From CAKSHC01 sp045594545 (GTDB lineage Bacteria > Bacillota > Clostridia > Oscillospirales > UMGS1783): a DNA stretch of 64,000 nt. Shown in pieces: positions 14,825-22,355 of the stretch. The notes under the pieces are model-generated. The model was not told the origin of the DNA and did not search any database. It saw only the letters and a program-made list of their open reading frames with translations. Every line of letters starts with the position of its first letter. Position 1 is the stretch's first letter. The position numbers and the translations under genes were made by a program. Where the stretch lies: contig JAZNYQ010000094.1 in NCBI GenBank assembly GCA_045594545.1, positions 12,962-76,961 of the forward strand, in the 5' to 3' direction.

Positions 14825-15322
14825 TTAGTCGGCGTATTTAGCCAGAATGTCATCCACATCATCAACCGTCAAACGGCCGTAAACTTCACCGTTGATGGTC
14901 AGAACCGGAGCCAGACCGCAGGCACCGATGCAACGGCAGGCAACCAGAGAGAATTTTCCGTCCGGCGTGCATTCCCCGTTGGCAATGCCCAGTCTTTCGC
15001 TCAGGCGATTAAAGATATCGCCGGATCCCTTAACATAACAGGCCGTACCCAAGCAAACCGAGATCTCGTATTTGCCCTTGGGCTGAGTCGAGAAGAAAGA
15101 GTAGAAGGTAACTACCCCATATACCTCTTCCAGCGACACATCCAGTCCCTCTGCAACAGCAATCTGTACTTCCAAAGGCAGATATCCGTAAATATCCTGC
15201 GCCTTCTTCAGCACCTGAACCAGAGCACCGGGAACTTCCTTGTAGTCCGCCAGTATCTGGTTGAGCTGATTGCGCTTTTCAGGACTGTCCTGAAAAGGGA
15301 TCGATTCGTACTTGTTTTTCAT
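14825..15322 (-). CDS. hndA: NuoE-like [2Fe-2S] subunit HndA/HydC
   Basis: A 165-residue thioredoxin-fold [2Fe-2S] protein, first gene of the hydrogenase operon. The cluster ligands fit C-x4-C (VCLGTACYVKG, about 90-94) and C-x3-C (ACRCIGACGLAP, about 130-134). The N-terminal helical part has GYLPLEVQIAVAEGLDVSLEEVYG-like residues, read near 46-69, typical of NuoE. It works with HndC in passing electrons between NAD(H) and the catalytic subunit. Unlike many clusters it is separated from hndB, C and D by about 3.7 kb of regulatory genes. The start has a clear GGAGGAG upstream. Confidence 0.95.
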   Translation of the reverse strand: MKNKYESIPFQDSPEKRNQLNQILADYKEVPGALVQVLKKAQDIYGYLPLEVQIAVAEGLDVSLEEVYGVVTFYSFFSTQPKGKYEISVCLGTACYVKGSGDIFNRLSERLGIANGECTPDGKFSLVACRCIGACGLAPVLTINGEVYGRLTVDDVDDILAKYAD

Positions 15323-15373
15323 TGTGTAAACTCCTCCTTGTATTAATCGATCATATTGATTAAAAAACTGTAA

Positions 15374-15404
15374 GAGGTGATGTGCAAATGGCGCACCTCA
15401 CCTC
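15374..15404 (-). promoter_or_regulatory. Hairpin at the extreme 5' end of the hnd leader
   Basis: On the minus strand a 7-bp stem (15404-15398 with 15380-15374), one G-A mismatch, then a 4-bp stem (15396-15393 with 15385-15382) and a 7-base loop. Six T residues lie 6 bases further on (15367-15362). The predicted transcript begins at or next to this hairpin. It could stabilise the message, bind a protein or attenuate weakly. Confidence 0.5.
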
Positions 15405-15408
15405 CATT

Positions 15409-15437
15409 AGTATATATTATTTTTATTTATTTGTAAA
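15409..15437 (-). promoter_or_regulatory. hndA: Promoter of the hnd/H2-sensing operon
   Basis: TTTACA (15437-15432), 17-base spacer and TATACT (15414-15409). The predicted start is near 15402, leaving an 80-base leader before hndA. I saw no Rex-type palindrome in it. Confidence 0.7.
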
Positions 15438-15446
15438 TAGATAAAA

Positions 15447-15496
15447 CGCATTAAAATGCGGGATATTTGCATATTTTCGACAAATATCCCGCATTT
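15447..15496 (-). terminator. Terminator of the ABC exporter operon
   Basis: A 15-bp perfect stem (15455-15469 with 15481-15495) and 11-base loop, immediately after the exporter stop. It is followed on the minus strand by TTTTAATGCGTTTT. Confidence 0.8.
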
Positions 15497-15497
15497 C

Positions 15498-17408
15498 TTA
15501 TTCCAATTCAAATGCGCCGGTATACAATTGATGATATGTGCCCTTAGCCGCAATCAGATCGGCATGACTTCCCCGCTCTATAATTCGTCCATGATCCAAC
15601 ACCATGATCACATCCGAATCCATAACGGTAGACAAACGGTGCGCAATAACAAACACCGTACGCCCTTCCATCAGTTTATCCATACCCCTTGCCACGATTG
15701 ACTCAGTACGGGTATCGATCGACGAGGTTGCCTCATCCATGATCAATACCGGCGGATCGGCAACCGCCGCCCGCGCAATGGCAATCATCTGCCTTTGCCC
15801 CTGCGAAAGGTTGGCACCGTTGTTGGTCAGTTCGGTATCATAACCGTTGGGTAATCGGCTGATAAAATCATCCGCACCCACAAGAGCGGCCGCCTGCCGA
15901 CACTCATCATCCGTCGCATCCAGACGCCCGTAACGGATATTCTCCATCACCGATCCGGTAAACAGATTGGTCTCCTGCAACACGATACCCAAACTGCGCC
16001 GCAGATCATTCTTCTTGATCTTATTGATATTGATGCCGTCATAGCGAATCTTACCGTCCTCAATATCATAGAAACGGTTGATCAAATTGGTAATTGTAGT
16101 CTTACCTGCACCCGTCGCCCCAACAAAGGCCACCTTCTGCCCCGGCTTGGCATACACCGAAACATCATGCAATACAGGTTTACCTTCTTCGTAGGAGAAA
16201 TCCACCTTTTCCAACACCACATCACCCGCTAACGGGGTGTATGTCACACTTCCGTCATGATGCGGATGACGCCACGCCCAAGCACCGGTGCGTTCATGGC
16301 TTTCGGTAATATTCCCCCTGTCATCCACAGCGGCATTAACCAGCGTAACATAACCCTCATCGGTTTCCGCCTGCTGATCCATTAGGGCAAAGACACGGGA
16401 AGCCCCTGCCATACCCATCGCAATATGATTGATCTGTTGCGAAACCTGATTGATATTACCCGTAAACTGCTTGGTCATGTTCAAAAACGGAACAATAATG
16501 CTGATCTGGAAAGGCAACCCCGAAATGCTGAGATTGGATGCGCCGGTCAGCAAGAACAAACCGCCCGCAATCGCAATGATCACATACATAATGTTGCCCA
16601 GATTCATAATGATGGGACCCAGCATATTGGCATAAGAATGAGCACGGGAACTGTCCTCATAAAGGGTATGATTCAGTCGATCAAAATCGGCACTGCTCTG
16701 CTTTTCCCGACAGAAGACTTTAACTACCTTCTGCCCGTTCATCATCTCCTGAATATACCCTTCCATCGCACCCGTGGAGCGCTGTTGCCGTATAAAATAC
16801 TTGGCCGAACCGCCGCCCACTTTACGGGCAACCATGCTCATAACCACTACACCCACGAGCATCAACAGCGTCAGCCATACGCTGTAGTAGATCATGATGG
16901 AAAAGACGCTGATCACCACAACACTCGCCTGCAACAGCGAAGGAATGGACTGGGAAACCAACTGGCGAAGCGTATCAATATCATTGGTGTAATAACTCAT
17001 GATATCGCCGTGTTTATGGGTATCAAAAAACTTAATGGGCAGATTTTGCATCCCTTCAAACATGGCGCAACGCATTTTGCTTAAAAATCCTTGCGTCATA
17101 TACGCCATCAACTGCGACTGCAAAGTCACACAAACAATGGAAACGCTGTACAAAGCAATCAGAATACCGATCAGCGGTAAAATTTCCTTGGATGCTGTCG
17201 CCCAATCCCGACTGATATACCACTGCTCAATGATAGCAATGACACGCTGGGTAAAGGTGGCCGGCACAGCCGCCGTAACAGCCGAAAAGATAATACAAAC
17301 AATGGCTAACGGGAACAAAACCGGATAGGACTTCATTAACATCTTTAACGTCCGCCCCATGGTACCCTTTGTCGGAGCGGGACGCCTCATGCCTTTATTC
17401 TTCATCAT
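15498..17408 (-). CDS. Heterodimeric ABC exporter, subunit with canonical ATPase site residues
   Basis: A 636-residue half-transporter: six-helix membrane domain, then a nucleotide-binding domain. Walker A is GATGAGKTT (about residue 420), signature LSQGQRQM, Walker B VLIMDEATSS with the catalytic Glu, and the His-loop IAHRLSTV. It pairs with the upstream gene, overlapping by 14 bases. An insertion of about 40 residues rich in polar residues (around 325-365) precedes the ATPase domain. I chose ATG 17408 because GGAGGTGA lies eight bases upstream; the frame extends further but inside the upstream gene. Export of lipids, peptides or drugs is typical (LmrCD/BmrCD group); the substrate is unknown. 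Confidence 0.93.
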   Translation of the reverse strand: MMKNKGMRRPAPTKGTMGRTLKMLMKSYPVLFPLAIVCIIFSAVTAAVPATFTQRVIAIIEQWYISRDWATASKEILPLIGILIALYSVSIVCVTLQSQLMAYMTQGFLSKMRCAMFEGMQNLPIKFFDTHKHGDIMSYYTNDIDTLRQLVSQSIPSLLQASVVVISVFSIMIYYSVWLTLLMLVGVVVMSMVARKVGGGSAKYFIRQQRSTGAMEGYIQEMMNGQKVVKVFCREKQSSADFDRLNHTLYEDSSRAHSYANMLGPIIMNLGNIMYVIIAIAGGLFLLTGASNLSISGLPFQISIIVPFLNMTKQFTGNINQVSQQINHIAMGMAGASRVFALMDQQAETDEGYVTLVNAAVDDRGNITESHERTGAWAWRHPHHDGSVTYTPLAGDVVLEKVDFSYEEGKPVLHDVSVYAKPGQKVAFVGATGAGKTTITNLINRFYDIEDGKIRYDGININKIKKNDLRRSLGIVLQETNLFTGSVMENIRYGRLDATDDECRQAAALVGADDFISRLPNGYDTELTNNGANLSQGQRQMIAIARAAVADPPVLIMDEATSSIDTRTESIVARGMDKLMEGRTVFVIAHRLSTVMDSDVIMVLDHGRIIERGSHADLIAAKGTYHQLYTGAFELE

Positions 17409-19143
17409 GGCCGTCACCTCCGTTGGTCTGCTGCTCATACACTTCCCGATAAATCTCACTGCTTGCCAGCAATTCTTCATGCTTGCCCGACGCTACGATC
17501 GATCCGTTGTCCATCACCAAAATCAGATCAGCATCCTGCACCGAAGCCACGCGCTGCGCAATAATAATCTTTGTTGTATCCGGAATATACTCCTTAAATC
17601 CCGCACGAATCAAAGCATCCGTCTTGGTATCCACCGCACTGGTCGAGTCGTCCAAAATGAGAATTTTCGGCTTTTTCAGCAAGGCACGGGCAATGCACAG
17701 GCGCTGTTTCTGTCCGCCCGATACATTGGTGCCGCCCTGCTCAATATGGGTGTCGTATCCATCAGGGAAAGAACGGATAAAGTCATCCGCCTGCGCCAAG
17801 CGGCAAGCCTCCACCATTTCCTCGTCGGTCGCATTCTCATTGCCCCAACGCAGATTCTCCTTGATCGTACCCGAAAACAGCAAATTCTTTTGCAACACCA
17901 TCGAAACGGCATCCCGCAGCACCTTAATGTCATATTGGCGCACGTCCACACCGCCAACCCTGACCACACCCTCGGTCACATCATACAGTCGCGGAATCAA
18001 CTGCACTAAGGTCGATTTGCTCGAACCCGTACCGCCCAAAATACCGACGGTCATGCCCGAACGAATATGCAAGTCCACATCTTCCAAAGCAAACCGCTTG
18101 GCCTTGGCTGAATACTTAAACCGTACATTTTCAAAATCGATCGAGCCGTCAGCCACCGCCATGACCGGATTTTCGGGGTTATCCAATGTCGATTCTTCCG
18201 ACAGGATCTCACCGATACGCTTGATCGACTCGGCCGACATGGTCAGCATCACATAGATCATCGACAGCATCATCAAACTCATCAAAATCTGCACGCCATA
18301 GGTAAGCATGGCTGAAATCTGCCCGACATCAATATTTTGTCCTCCGCCCTGAATAACCAAACGCGAACCCACCAGCAGCACAAACACCATGTTAAAATAC
18401 ATGCAAATCTGCATCAGCGGCGTATTAAGTGCTACAATACGCTCCGCCTTGGTAAAATCCTTGCGAATATTATCCGAAGCCTTAGCAAATTTCTGCTTCT
18501 CGTAGTCTTCACGGGAAAAACCCTTGACCACGCGCATACCCCGCACATTTTCTTCAATGGATTCGTTGAGACGGTCATACTTCTTGAACACGGCACGAAA
18601 TGCCGGCATGGCAAACTTGGCAATGAGCAGTAATCCCATCACCAAAACCGGCACCACCACAATAAAGGTAGCCGCCAGCCAACCGCCCATAATAAAGGCC
18701 ATCACTACCGCAAATATCAGCATCAGAGGCGAACGAATGGCCGTACGAATCACCATCATGTAGGACATCTGCACGTGCTGAATATCGGTGGTCAGACGCG
18801 TCACCAAGGATGCCGAAGAAAACTTATCAATGTTTTCAAAACTGTAGGTCTGAATCTTGTGGAACATATCGCCACGCACGTTCTTGGCAAACCCCGCCGC
18901 CGCCTTGGAACAGGTATATCCGCCAACACCGCCGCAAGTCAAAGAAATCAGCGCCATTCCTACCAAGATCAGCCCCGTCACAATCACCTCTTCAATCGGT
19001 GCATTGGCCTTGATACTGTTGACAAGATTGGCCGTAATAAACGGAATCGCAACCTCGATCCCCACCTCTAACACCATCAACGCAAAGGTGATAAAGGTCG
19101 GCTTTTTATACTCTCTTACACAGGCAAGCAATCGCTTATACAT
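17395..19143 (-). CDS. Heterodimeric ABC exporter, subunit with degenerate ATPase site
   Basis: A 582-residue half-transporter with six predicted membrane helices and a nucleotide-binding domain: Walker A GGTGSSKST (about 365), signature NVSGGQKQR, Walker B ILILDDSTSAVD. The catalytic glutamate after Walker B is Asp, and the H-loop region reads IIIAQRVASV, with Gln where the switch histidine normally lies. Such degeneracy is typical of one subunit of asymmetric exporters (BmrC/LmrC, TM287). It overlaps the next subunit by 14 bases, and a good promoter lies upstream. Function in drug or lipid export is inferred from family only. Confidence 0.93.
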   Translation of the reverse strand: MYKRLLACVREYKKPTFITFALMVLEVGIEVAIPFITANLVNSIKANAPIEEVIVTGLILVGMALISLTCGGVGGYTCSKAAAGFAKNVRGDMFHKIQTYSFENIDKFSSASLVTRLTTDIQHVQMSYMMVIRTAIRSPLMLIFAVVMAFIMGGWLAATFIVVVPVLVMGLLLIAKFAMPAFRAVFKKYDRLNESIEENVRGMRVVKGFSREDYEKQKFAKASDNIRKDFTKAERIVALNTPLMQICMYFNMVFVLLVGSRLVIQGGGQNIDVGQISAMLTYGVQILMSLMMLSMIYVMLTMSAESIKRIGEILSEESTLDNPENPVMAVADGSIDFENVRFKYSAKAKRFALEDVDLHIRSGMTVGILGGTGSSKSTLVQLIPRLYDVTEGVVRVGGVDVRQYDIKVLRDAVSMVLQKNLLFSGTIKENLRWGNENATDEEMVEACRLAQADDFIRSFPDGYDTHIEQGGTNVSGGQKQRLCIARALLKKPKILILDDSTSAVDTKTDALIRAGFKEYIPDTTKIIIAQRVASVQDADLILVMDNGSIVASGKHEELLASSEIYREVYEQQTNGGDGHDEE

Positions 19144-19183
19144 TATGCCACCCTTTCTATCCGGAAATCACTTTAATATATCC

Positions 19184-19212
19184 ATTATAATACTTATATC
19201 TTTTAATATCAA
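19184..19212 (-). promoter_or_regulatory. Promoter of the ABC exporter operon
   Basis: TTGATA (19212-19207), 17-base spacer and TATAAT (19189-19184), about 40 bases upstream of the start. Confidence 0.75.
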
Positions 19213-19225
19213 ATGATTTTTTTGT

Positions 19226-19262
19226 GAACAAAAAAGAGGGCTTAGTTTTACACTAAGTCCTC
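19226..19262 (-). terminator. Terminator of ybaK
   Basis: Imperfect stem of about 11 bp around 19236-19262 (one G/A mismatch), overlapping the ybaK stop. It is followed on the minus strand by six T residues. Confidence 0.75.
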
Positions 19263-19727
19263 TCTCTTTTTACAAACATCCACCCACCCTAACGGCTTAG
19301 CCAACAGCTCCAACTCCATAAGAGATAACTCAATGGCACTGTTGCCGCTTCCGCAAGCGGGAAACACCGTTTCAAACCGACGAAGCGATTCATCCAAATA
19401 CACCGCCACGCCCTCATTGACCGCAAACGGACACACTCCGCCTACCGCATGACCGATCAGCGTTTCGGCCTGTTCGTACGACAGCATCTTCGCTTTGCAA
19501 TGAAATGTAGCCTTATACTTGGGATTGTCGATCTTGACATCACCCGCCGTCACGATCAAAATCGGTCCGGACTCCGTCATAAAAGAAAGCGTTTTGGCGA
19601 TCCTACATTCCTCGCATCCCAGCGCCTGTGCCGCCAAGGCGACCGTCGCGCTGGATACATCAAACTCTATGATACGATCTGAAAATCCTTGCGTTGCAAA
19701 ATATCCCCGTACCTTTTCAATGGACAT
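19248..19727 (-). CDS. YbaK/EbsC-type aminoacyl-tRNA deacylase
   Basis: A 159-residue trans-editing domain protein that would hydrolyse mischarged Cys- or Ala-tRNA(Pro). Family motifs are TVALAAQALGCEECRIAKTL-like residues near 25-45, the catalytic-lysine region IDNPKYKATF, and the GHAVGGVCPFAV loop (about 95-106) that shapes the active site. It overlaps the end of the crp/fnr-type gene. A TTG 12 bases upstream is possible, but ATG 19727 lies five bases after GGAGG, so I chose it. Co-transcription with the regulator is likely; a functional link is not evident. Confidence 0.9.
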   Translation of the reverse strand: MSIEKVRGYFATQGFSDRIIEFDVSSATVALAAQALGCEECRIAKTLSFMTESGPILIVTAGDVKIDNPKYKATFHCKAKMLSYEQAETLIGHAVGGVCPFAVNEGVAVYLDESLRRFETVFPACGSGNSAIELSLMELELLAKPLGWVDVCKKREDLV

Positions 19728-20388
19728 GATTGCCTCCAAAATTCACTTTGAATGTACTGCGATCAAAATCGATCAACCCGTCTTTTTTCATGCGCGACAA
19801 CTCCGCCGACATGGCCGACCGATCCACCGACAGATAATCTGCCAACTCCTGCCGATCAAACGGAATGGTAAAAATACGAGTCCCCGCCAAATTTGCCTGC
19901 TCACTGAGGTAGGATAAGAGTTTCTCCCTTGTCGTACGGCAGGACAAATGCTCAATTTTTCTGGTCAACCCCATGTTCTTATTAGCCAAAACCGTCAATA
20001 AATTTTCAATCAAATGCCGATGACAGGAGCATACTTTTGCACAAGGACTGGATATGCGCCATCCGGCTAAAAAAACCACTACCGTTTTCTCGCCGGCCAC
20101 ATACCCGATCTCGGACGGCATATTGCCATGGAACACGGCACTCTCACCAAAGACCATTCCCGATCGATACACTTCTAATATATTACGGACCCCGCGATAG
20201 TCGTCCCGCACCATCCATACCGTTCCCGACACCACCACACCAAGAGCTGAAGGCATCGCTCCCGGTTTCATAATATACTCATCCGCATCATATTCCCGAC
20301 TCGTCGCCTGCAGACATCCCAACATATGCTCGATGTTATCCGTACCGGCAAACAAGTCAAAATCCTGTAATTGATGTGCTAAATTCAT
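19717..20388 (-). CDS. Crp/Fnr-family transcriptional regulator
   Basis: A 223-residue regulator with an N-terminal cyclic-nucleotide-type beta-roll (GVVVSGTVWMVRDD, FGESAVF) and a C-terminal winged helix-turn-helix (RQELADYLSVDRSAMSAEL, about 178-196). The cAMP-contacting residues of Crp are not conserved. A cysteine group PCAKVCSCH (about 117-125) precedes the dimer helix and might bind a metal or sense redox; Fnr's N-terminal cysteine set is absent. It is divergent from desulfoferrodoxin, with overlapping promoters and one shared palindrome, so it probably controls both. The effector is unknown. Confidence 0.9.
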   Translation of the reverse strand: MNLAHQLQDFDLFAGTDNIEHMLGCLQATSREYDADEYIMKPGAMPSALGVVVSGTVWMVRDDYRGVRNILEVYRSGMVFGESAVFHGNMPSEIGYVAGEKTVVVFLAGWRISSPCAKVCSCHRHLIENLLTVLANKNMGLTRKIEHLSCRTTREKLLSYLSEQANLAGTRIFTIPFDRQELADYLSVDRSAMSAELSRMKKDGLIDFDRSTFKVNFGGNHVH

Positions 20389-20402
20389 AATTCTTCCTCA
20401 TT

Positions 20403-20418
20403 TGTTGTATTTCCAACA
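20403..20418. promoter_or_regulatory. Candidate Crp/Fnr-type operator
   Basis: Palindrome TGTTG-N6-CAACA. It is centred 41.5 bases upstream of the predicted desulfoferrodoxin start and directly downstream of the -10 box of the divergent regulator gene. Spacing fits class II activation of one gene and repression of the other. Confidence 0.55.
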
Positions 20419-20419
20419 T

Positions 20420-20448
20420 ATTTTACCTCATTTCTCGGTTATAATCAA
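20420..20448 (-). promoter_or_regulatory. Promoter of the Crp/Fnr-type regulator
   Basis: TTGATT (20448-20443), 17-base spacer and TAAAAT (20425-20420). Its -35 box overlaps the -10 box of the divergent desulfoferrodoxin promoter. Confidence 0.65.
20440..20445 (+). promoter_or_regulatory. -10 box of the desulfoferrodoxin promoter
   Basis: Perfect TATAAT, but the -35 position (20417-20422) reads CATATT, a poor match, as expected of an activator-dependent promoter. Confidence 0.55.
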
Positions 20449-20482
20449 GATGTAATTAAAAATAATTTTCGGAGGTATTCTC

Positions 20483-20854
20483 ATGGAATTCTACATTTGT
20501 AAACATTGCGGCAATATCACTACTTTTATTGAAAACAAGGGCGTTCCCGTCGTTTGCTGCGGAGAGAAAATGCATAAGATCGAGTCGGGCACTGTAGATG
20601 CCGCCATTGAAAAACACGTACCCGTTTTTCAGGTGCAGGACAATACCGTCACGGTCAATGTCGGTAGCGTGACCCATCCTATGACAACCGAGCATCTGAT
20701 CAACTGGGTGGCACTGGAGACCGAACAGGGTACGCAGATCAAGCACCTCAAGGCCGATAGCGAACCTACCGTTACCTTCGCTTTAGCCAAGGATGATACG
20801 GTTAAAAAGGTTTACGCCTATTGCAATCTCCACGGCCTGTGGTCGGCAAAATAA
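20483..20854 (+). CDS. dfx: Desulfoferrodoxin (superoxide reductase)
   Basis: A 123-residue two-domain iron protein that reduces superoxide to peroxide in anaerobes. The N-terminal desulforedoxin-like Fe(Cys)4 centre uses CKHCGN (6 and 9) and VCCGEKM (about 29-30). The catalytic Fe(His)4Cys centre uses EKHVPVF (about 49), HPMTTEH (about 69 and 75) and YCNLHGLW (Cys about 114, His about 117). The conserved Glu-Lys beside the open iron site is present in EKHVP. A GGAGG lies about ten bases upstream of the ATG. It is divergent from a Crp/Fnr-type regulator and ends in a shared hairpin terminator. Confidence 0.96.
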   Translation: MEFYICKHCGNITTFIENKGVPVVCCGEKMHKIESGTVDAAIEKHVPVFQVQDNTVTVNVGSVTHPMTTEHLINWVALETEQGTQIKHLKADSEPTVTFALAKDDTVKKVYAYCNLHGLWSAK

Positions 20855-20856
20855 CG

Positions 20857-20890
20857 AACAAGACGGAGGATCATTCCTCCGTCTTTTCTT
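20857..20890. terminator. Bidirectional terminator after desulfoferrodoxin
   Basis: Perfect 10-bp stem (20861-20870 with 20875-20884) and 4-base loop, then TTTTCTTTT on the plus strand. It overlaps the stop of the convergent glycosylase gene. Confidence 0.85.
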
Positions 20891-21356
20891 TTACGATTTG
20901 CCAAGCCTCACATAGCCGCTCCAACCCCCACGCCGCATTGGCCAGCGATGTAGAAGGAAGCACCACACATTCGGGATAACCCGTCATGTGTTTTCGGTAT
21001 AATTTAGCGGCCGTTGCCCCATTGACAAATACCGCCCGAATATCAGCAGTTGCAAAAATTTCCGATAGATCATTAGGCCGGGCATCCCGTATGCTGGCAT
21101 CGCTCGATCCAGTAATCTCACAATCGGCAATTACATCCCATGCCGCAATATGGTGATTCAGCAAAAAGGCCCGCTTCTCCTCCACCGTCTGTGGCACCGG
21201 CTCTCCCCATAACGAAGCCAACACCCGCCAGTACCGATTTTGCGGATGCCCGTAAAAGAAACCCGTTTCTCTCGATTTCACCGACGGAAAAGATCCTAAG
21301 ATCAATACCCGAGACCGCTCATCATACAACGGCGGTATTGTGTGTTGCAAGCGCAT
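20871..21356 (-). CDS. DNA-deoxyinosine glycosylase (UDG family 6, HDG-like)
   Basis: A 161-residue member of the uracil-DNA glycosylase superfamily. The N-terminal active-site segment ILGSFPSVKSRETGFFYGHP (about 19-38), then QNRYWRVL, is characteristic of family 6 hypoxanthine-DNA glycosylases that remove deaminated adenine from DNA. The AAWDVI segment (about 72) and the late LPSTSLANA loop correspond to the other catalytic and DNA-intercalating motifs. It is convergent with desulfoferrodoxin and divergent from a cupin gene. Activity on uracil rather than hypoxanthine cannot be ruled out. Confidence 0.9.
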   Translation of the reverse strand: MRLQHTIPPLYDERSRVLILGSFPSVKSRETGFFYGHPQNRYWRVLASLWGEPVPQTVEEKRAFLLNHHIAAWDVIADCEITGSSDASIRDARPNDLSEIFATADIRAVFVNGATAAKLYRKHMTGYPECVVLPSTSLANAAWGLERLCEAWQIVKEKTEE

Positions 21357-21403
21357 ACTCTCACCTCACCCATAAGTATACTGCAAAAAATTTAATTTTT
21401 CTA

Positions 21404-21431
21404 TTCACAGACGAAAAAAATGTGGTATAAT
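21404..21431 (+). promoter_or_regulatory. Promoter of the cupin gene
   Basis: TTCACA (21404-21409), 16-base spacer and TATAAT (21426-21431) with the extended-10 TGG. It covers an upstream in-frame ATG (21430), which therefore cannot be the start. Confidence 0.75.
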
Positions 21432-21459
21432 GAAGAAAAAACGAAAGGAATCTTCCATT

Positions 21460-21810
21460 ATGCTTCTGACATCCAAAGAAAAAGCTTTTGAACTGCGCCA
21501 GAACCTGAAAGGCGGCGAAGGCAATACCGTCCTCGAAGGCTTCAAACCCGTCCAAGGCCTGCCCACCCATTACCGTATGTATGCCGAAATGGTGCTCAAT
21601 CCCGGTTGCTCGGTCGGCAAACACACCCATAACGGTGAAAGCGAGATCTATTACGTTCTTGAGGGTAGCGGCGAACTCAACGATAACGGCGTTATCCGCA
21701 CCATCACCAAAGGCGACTGCGCCATGTGCTATGACGGCGAATTCCATGCCGTTAAAAACAATACCGGCCAGGTGCTTCGCATCTTAGCCACCATCGTCAC
21801 CAACAAATAA
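21460..21810 (+). CDS. Cupin-domain protein
   Basis: A 116-residue single-domain cupin. Motif 1 is GKHTHNGESEIYYVLEGSG (about 53-71; metal ligands His-x-His...Glu), and motif 2 is YDGEFHAVKNNTG (about 92-104) with the last His. A bound divalent metal is likely. Small cupins of this kind include dioxygenases, isomerases and sugar-binding proteins, so the reaction is not predictable. The start at 21460 was chosen because AAAGGAA lies nine bases upstream and the earlier ATG falls in the -10 box. It is flanked by its own promoter and terminator. Confidence 0.88.
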   Translation: MLLTSKEKAFELRQNLKGGEGNTVLEGFKPVQGLPTHYRMYAEMVLNPGCSVGKHTHNGESEIYYVLEGSGELNDNGVIRTITKGDCAMCYDGEFHAVKNNTGQVLRILATIVTNK

Positions 21811-21811
21811 G

Positions 21812-21842
21812 CAAAGAGGGACTCAATCGAGTCCCTTTTTTA
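21812..21842. terminator. Terminator of the cupin gene
   Basis: GGGACTC stem (21818-21824 with 21829-21835), 4-base loop and T6 on the plus strand. It overlaps the stop of the convergent metallopeptidase gene. Confidence 0.85.
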
Positions 21843-22305
21843 ATTTGGCTCTGCGCTCCTTCCAATCCGGCAAACAAGAAGCTACCAAGGCATAAAATCT
21901 CCTGTTGTGTCCTCGCTCCAGCAGGTGGCACAATTCATGCACGATCACATATTCCAAACATTCCTCGGGGTAAGCACCCAGATAGGAACTCAGCCATATC
22001 CGCTTATCTTTGACATTACAACTCCCCCAACGGGTCTTCATCTTGCGGATTCGCCGCTCCTTGGTCTGCACGCCGAGAAAAGACTCCCATCGGTCAAAAT
22101 AGGCATCCATCAACGCCCGAACCCGCGCAGCGTCCGGCCGGATCACCGATTGACACTTCTGTTGTTCAATCCAATTCGCCTTGGAATTGACAAAGGCATC
22201 TATGATCGTACGACTGACTCCATACGGTGCCGTCACAAGGATCTGTCCGTCACGCACCCGAATGTAGATATGTTTAATTGCCTTTCGTATCAGCTGATAT
22301 TCCAT
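21823..22305 (-). CDS. YgjP-like (WLM/DUF45) zinc metallopeptidase
   Basis: A 160-residue protein of the M48-related YgjP family. The zinc motif is HELCHLLERGHNRRF (about 124-138: HExxH-type plus a downstream His). The conserved MKTRWGSCN (about 89-97) and IWLSSYLGAYPEECLEYVI-like stretch read just before it. The N-terminal half is a beta-rich domain. Members are predicted cytosolic or nucleic-acid-associated proteases; substrates are unknown. It stands between the cupin terminator and the groEL terminator, on the same strand as groEL, and is likely a separate unit. Confidence 0.87.
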   Translation of the reverse strand: MEYQLIRKAIKHIYIRVRDGQILVTAPYGVSRTIIDAFVNSKANWIEQQKCQSVIRPDAARVRALMDAYFDRWESFLGVQTKERRIRKMKTRWGSCNVKDKRIWLSSYLGAYPEECLEYVIVHELCHLLERGHNRRFYALVASCLPDWKERRAKLKKGLD

Positions 22306-22314
22306 ATGTCCTCA

Positions 22315-22345
22315 TAAAAAGTCCTGTGCCGTTTTGGCACAGGAC
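22315..22345 (-). terminator. Terminator of groESL
   Basis: Perfect 10-bp stem (22321-22330 with 22336-22345) and 5-base loop, followed by TTTTT on the minus strand. Confidence 0.9.
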
Positions 22346-22355
22346 TCCGTGTTTA

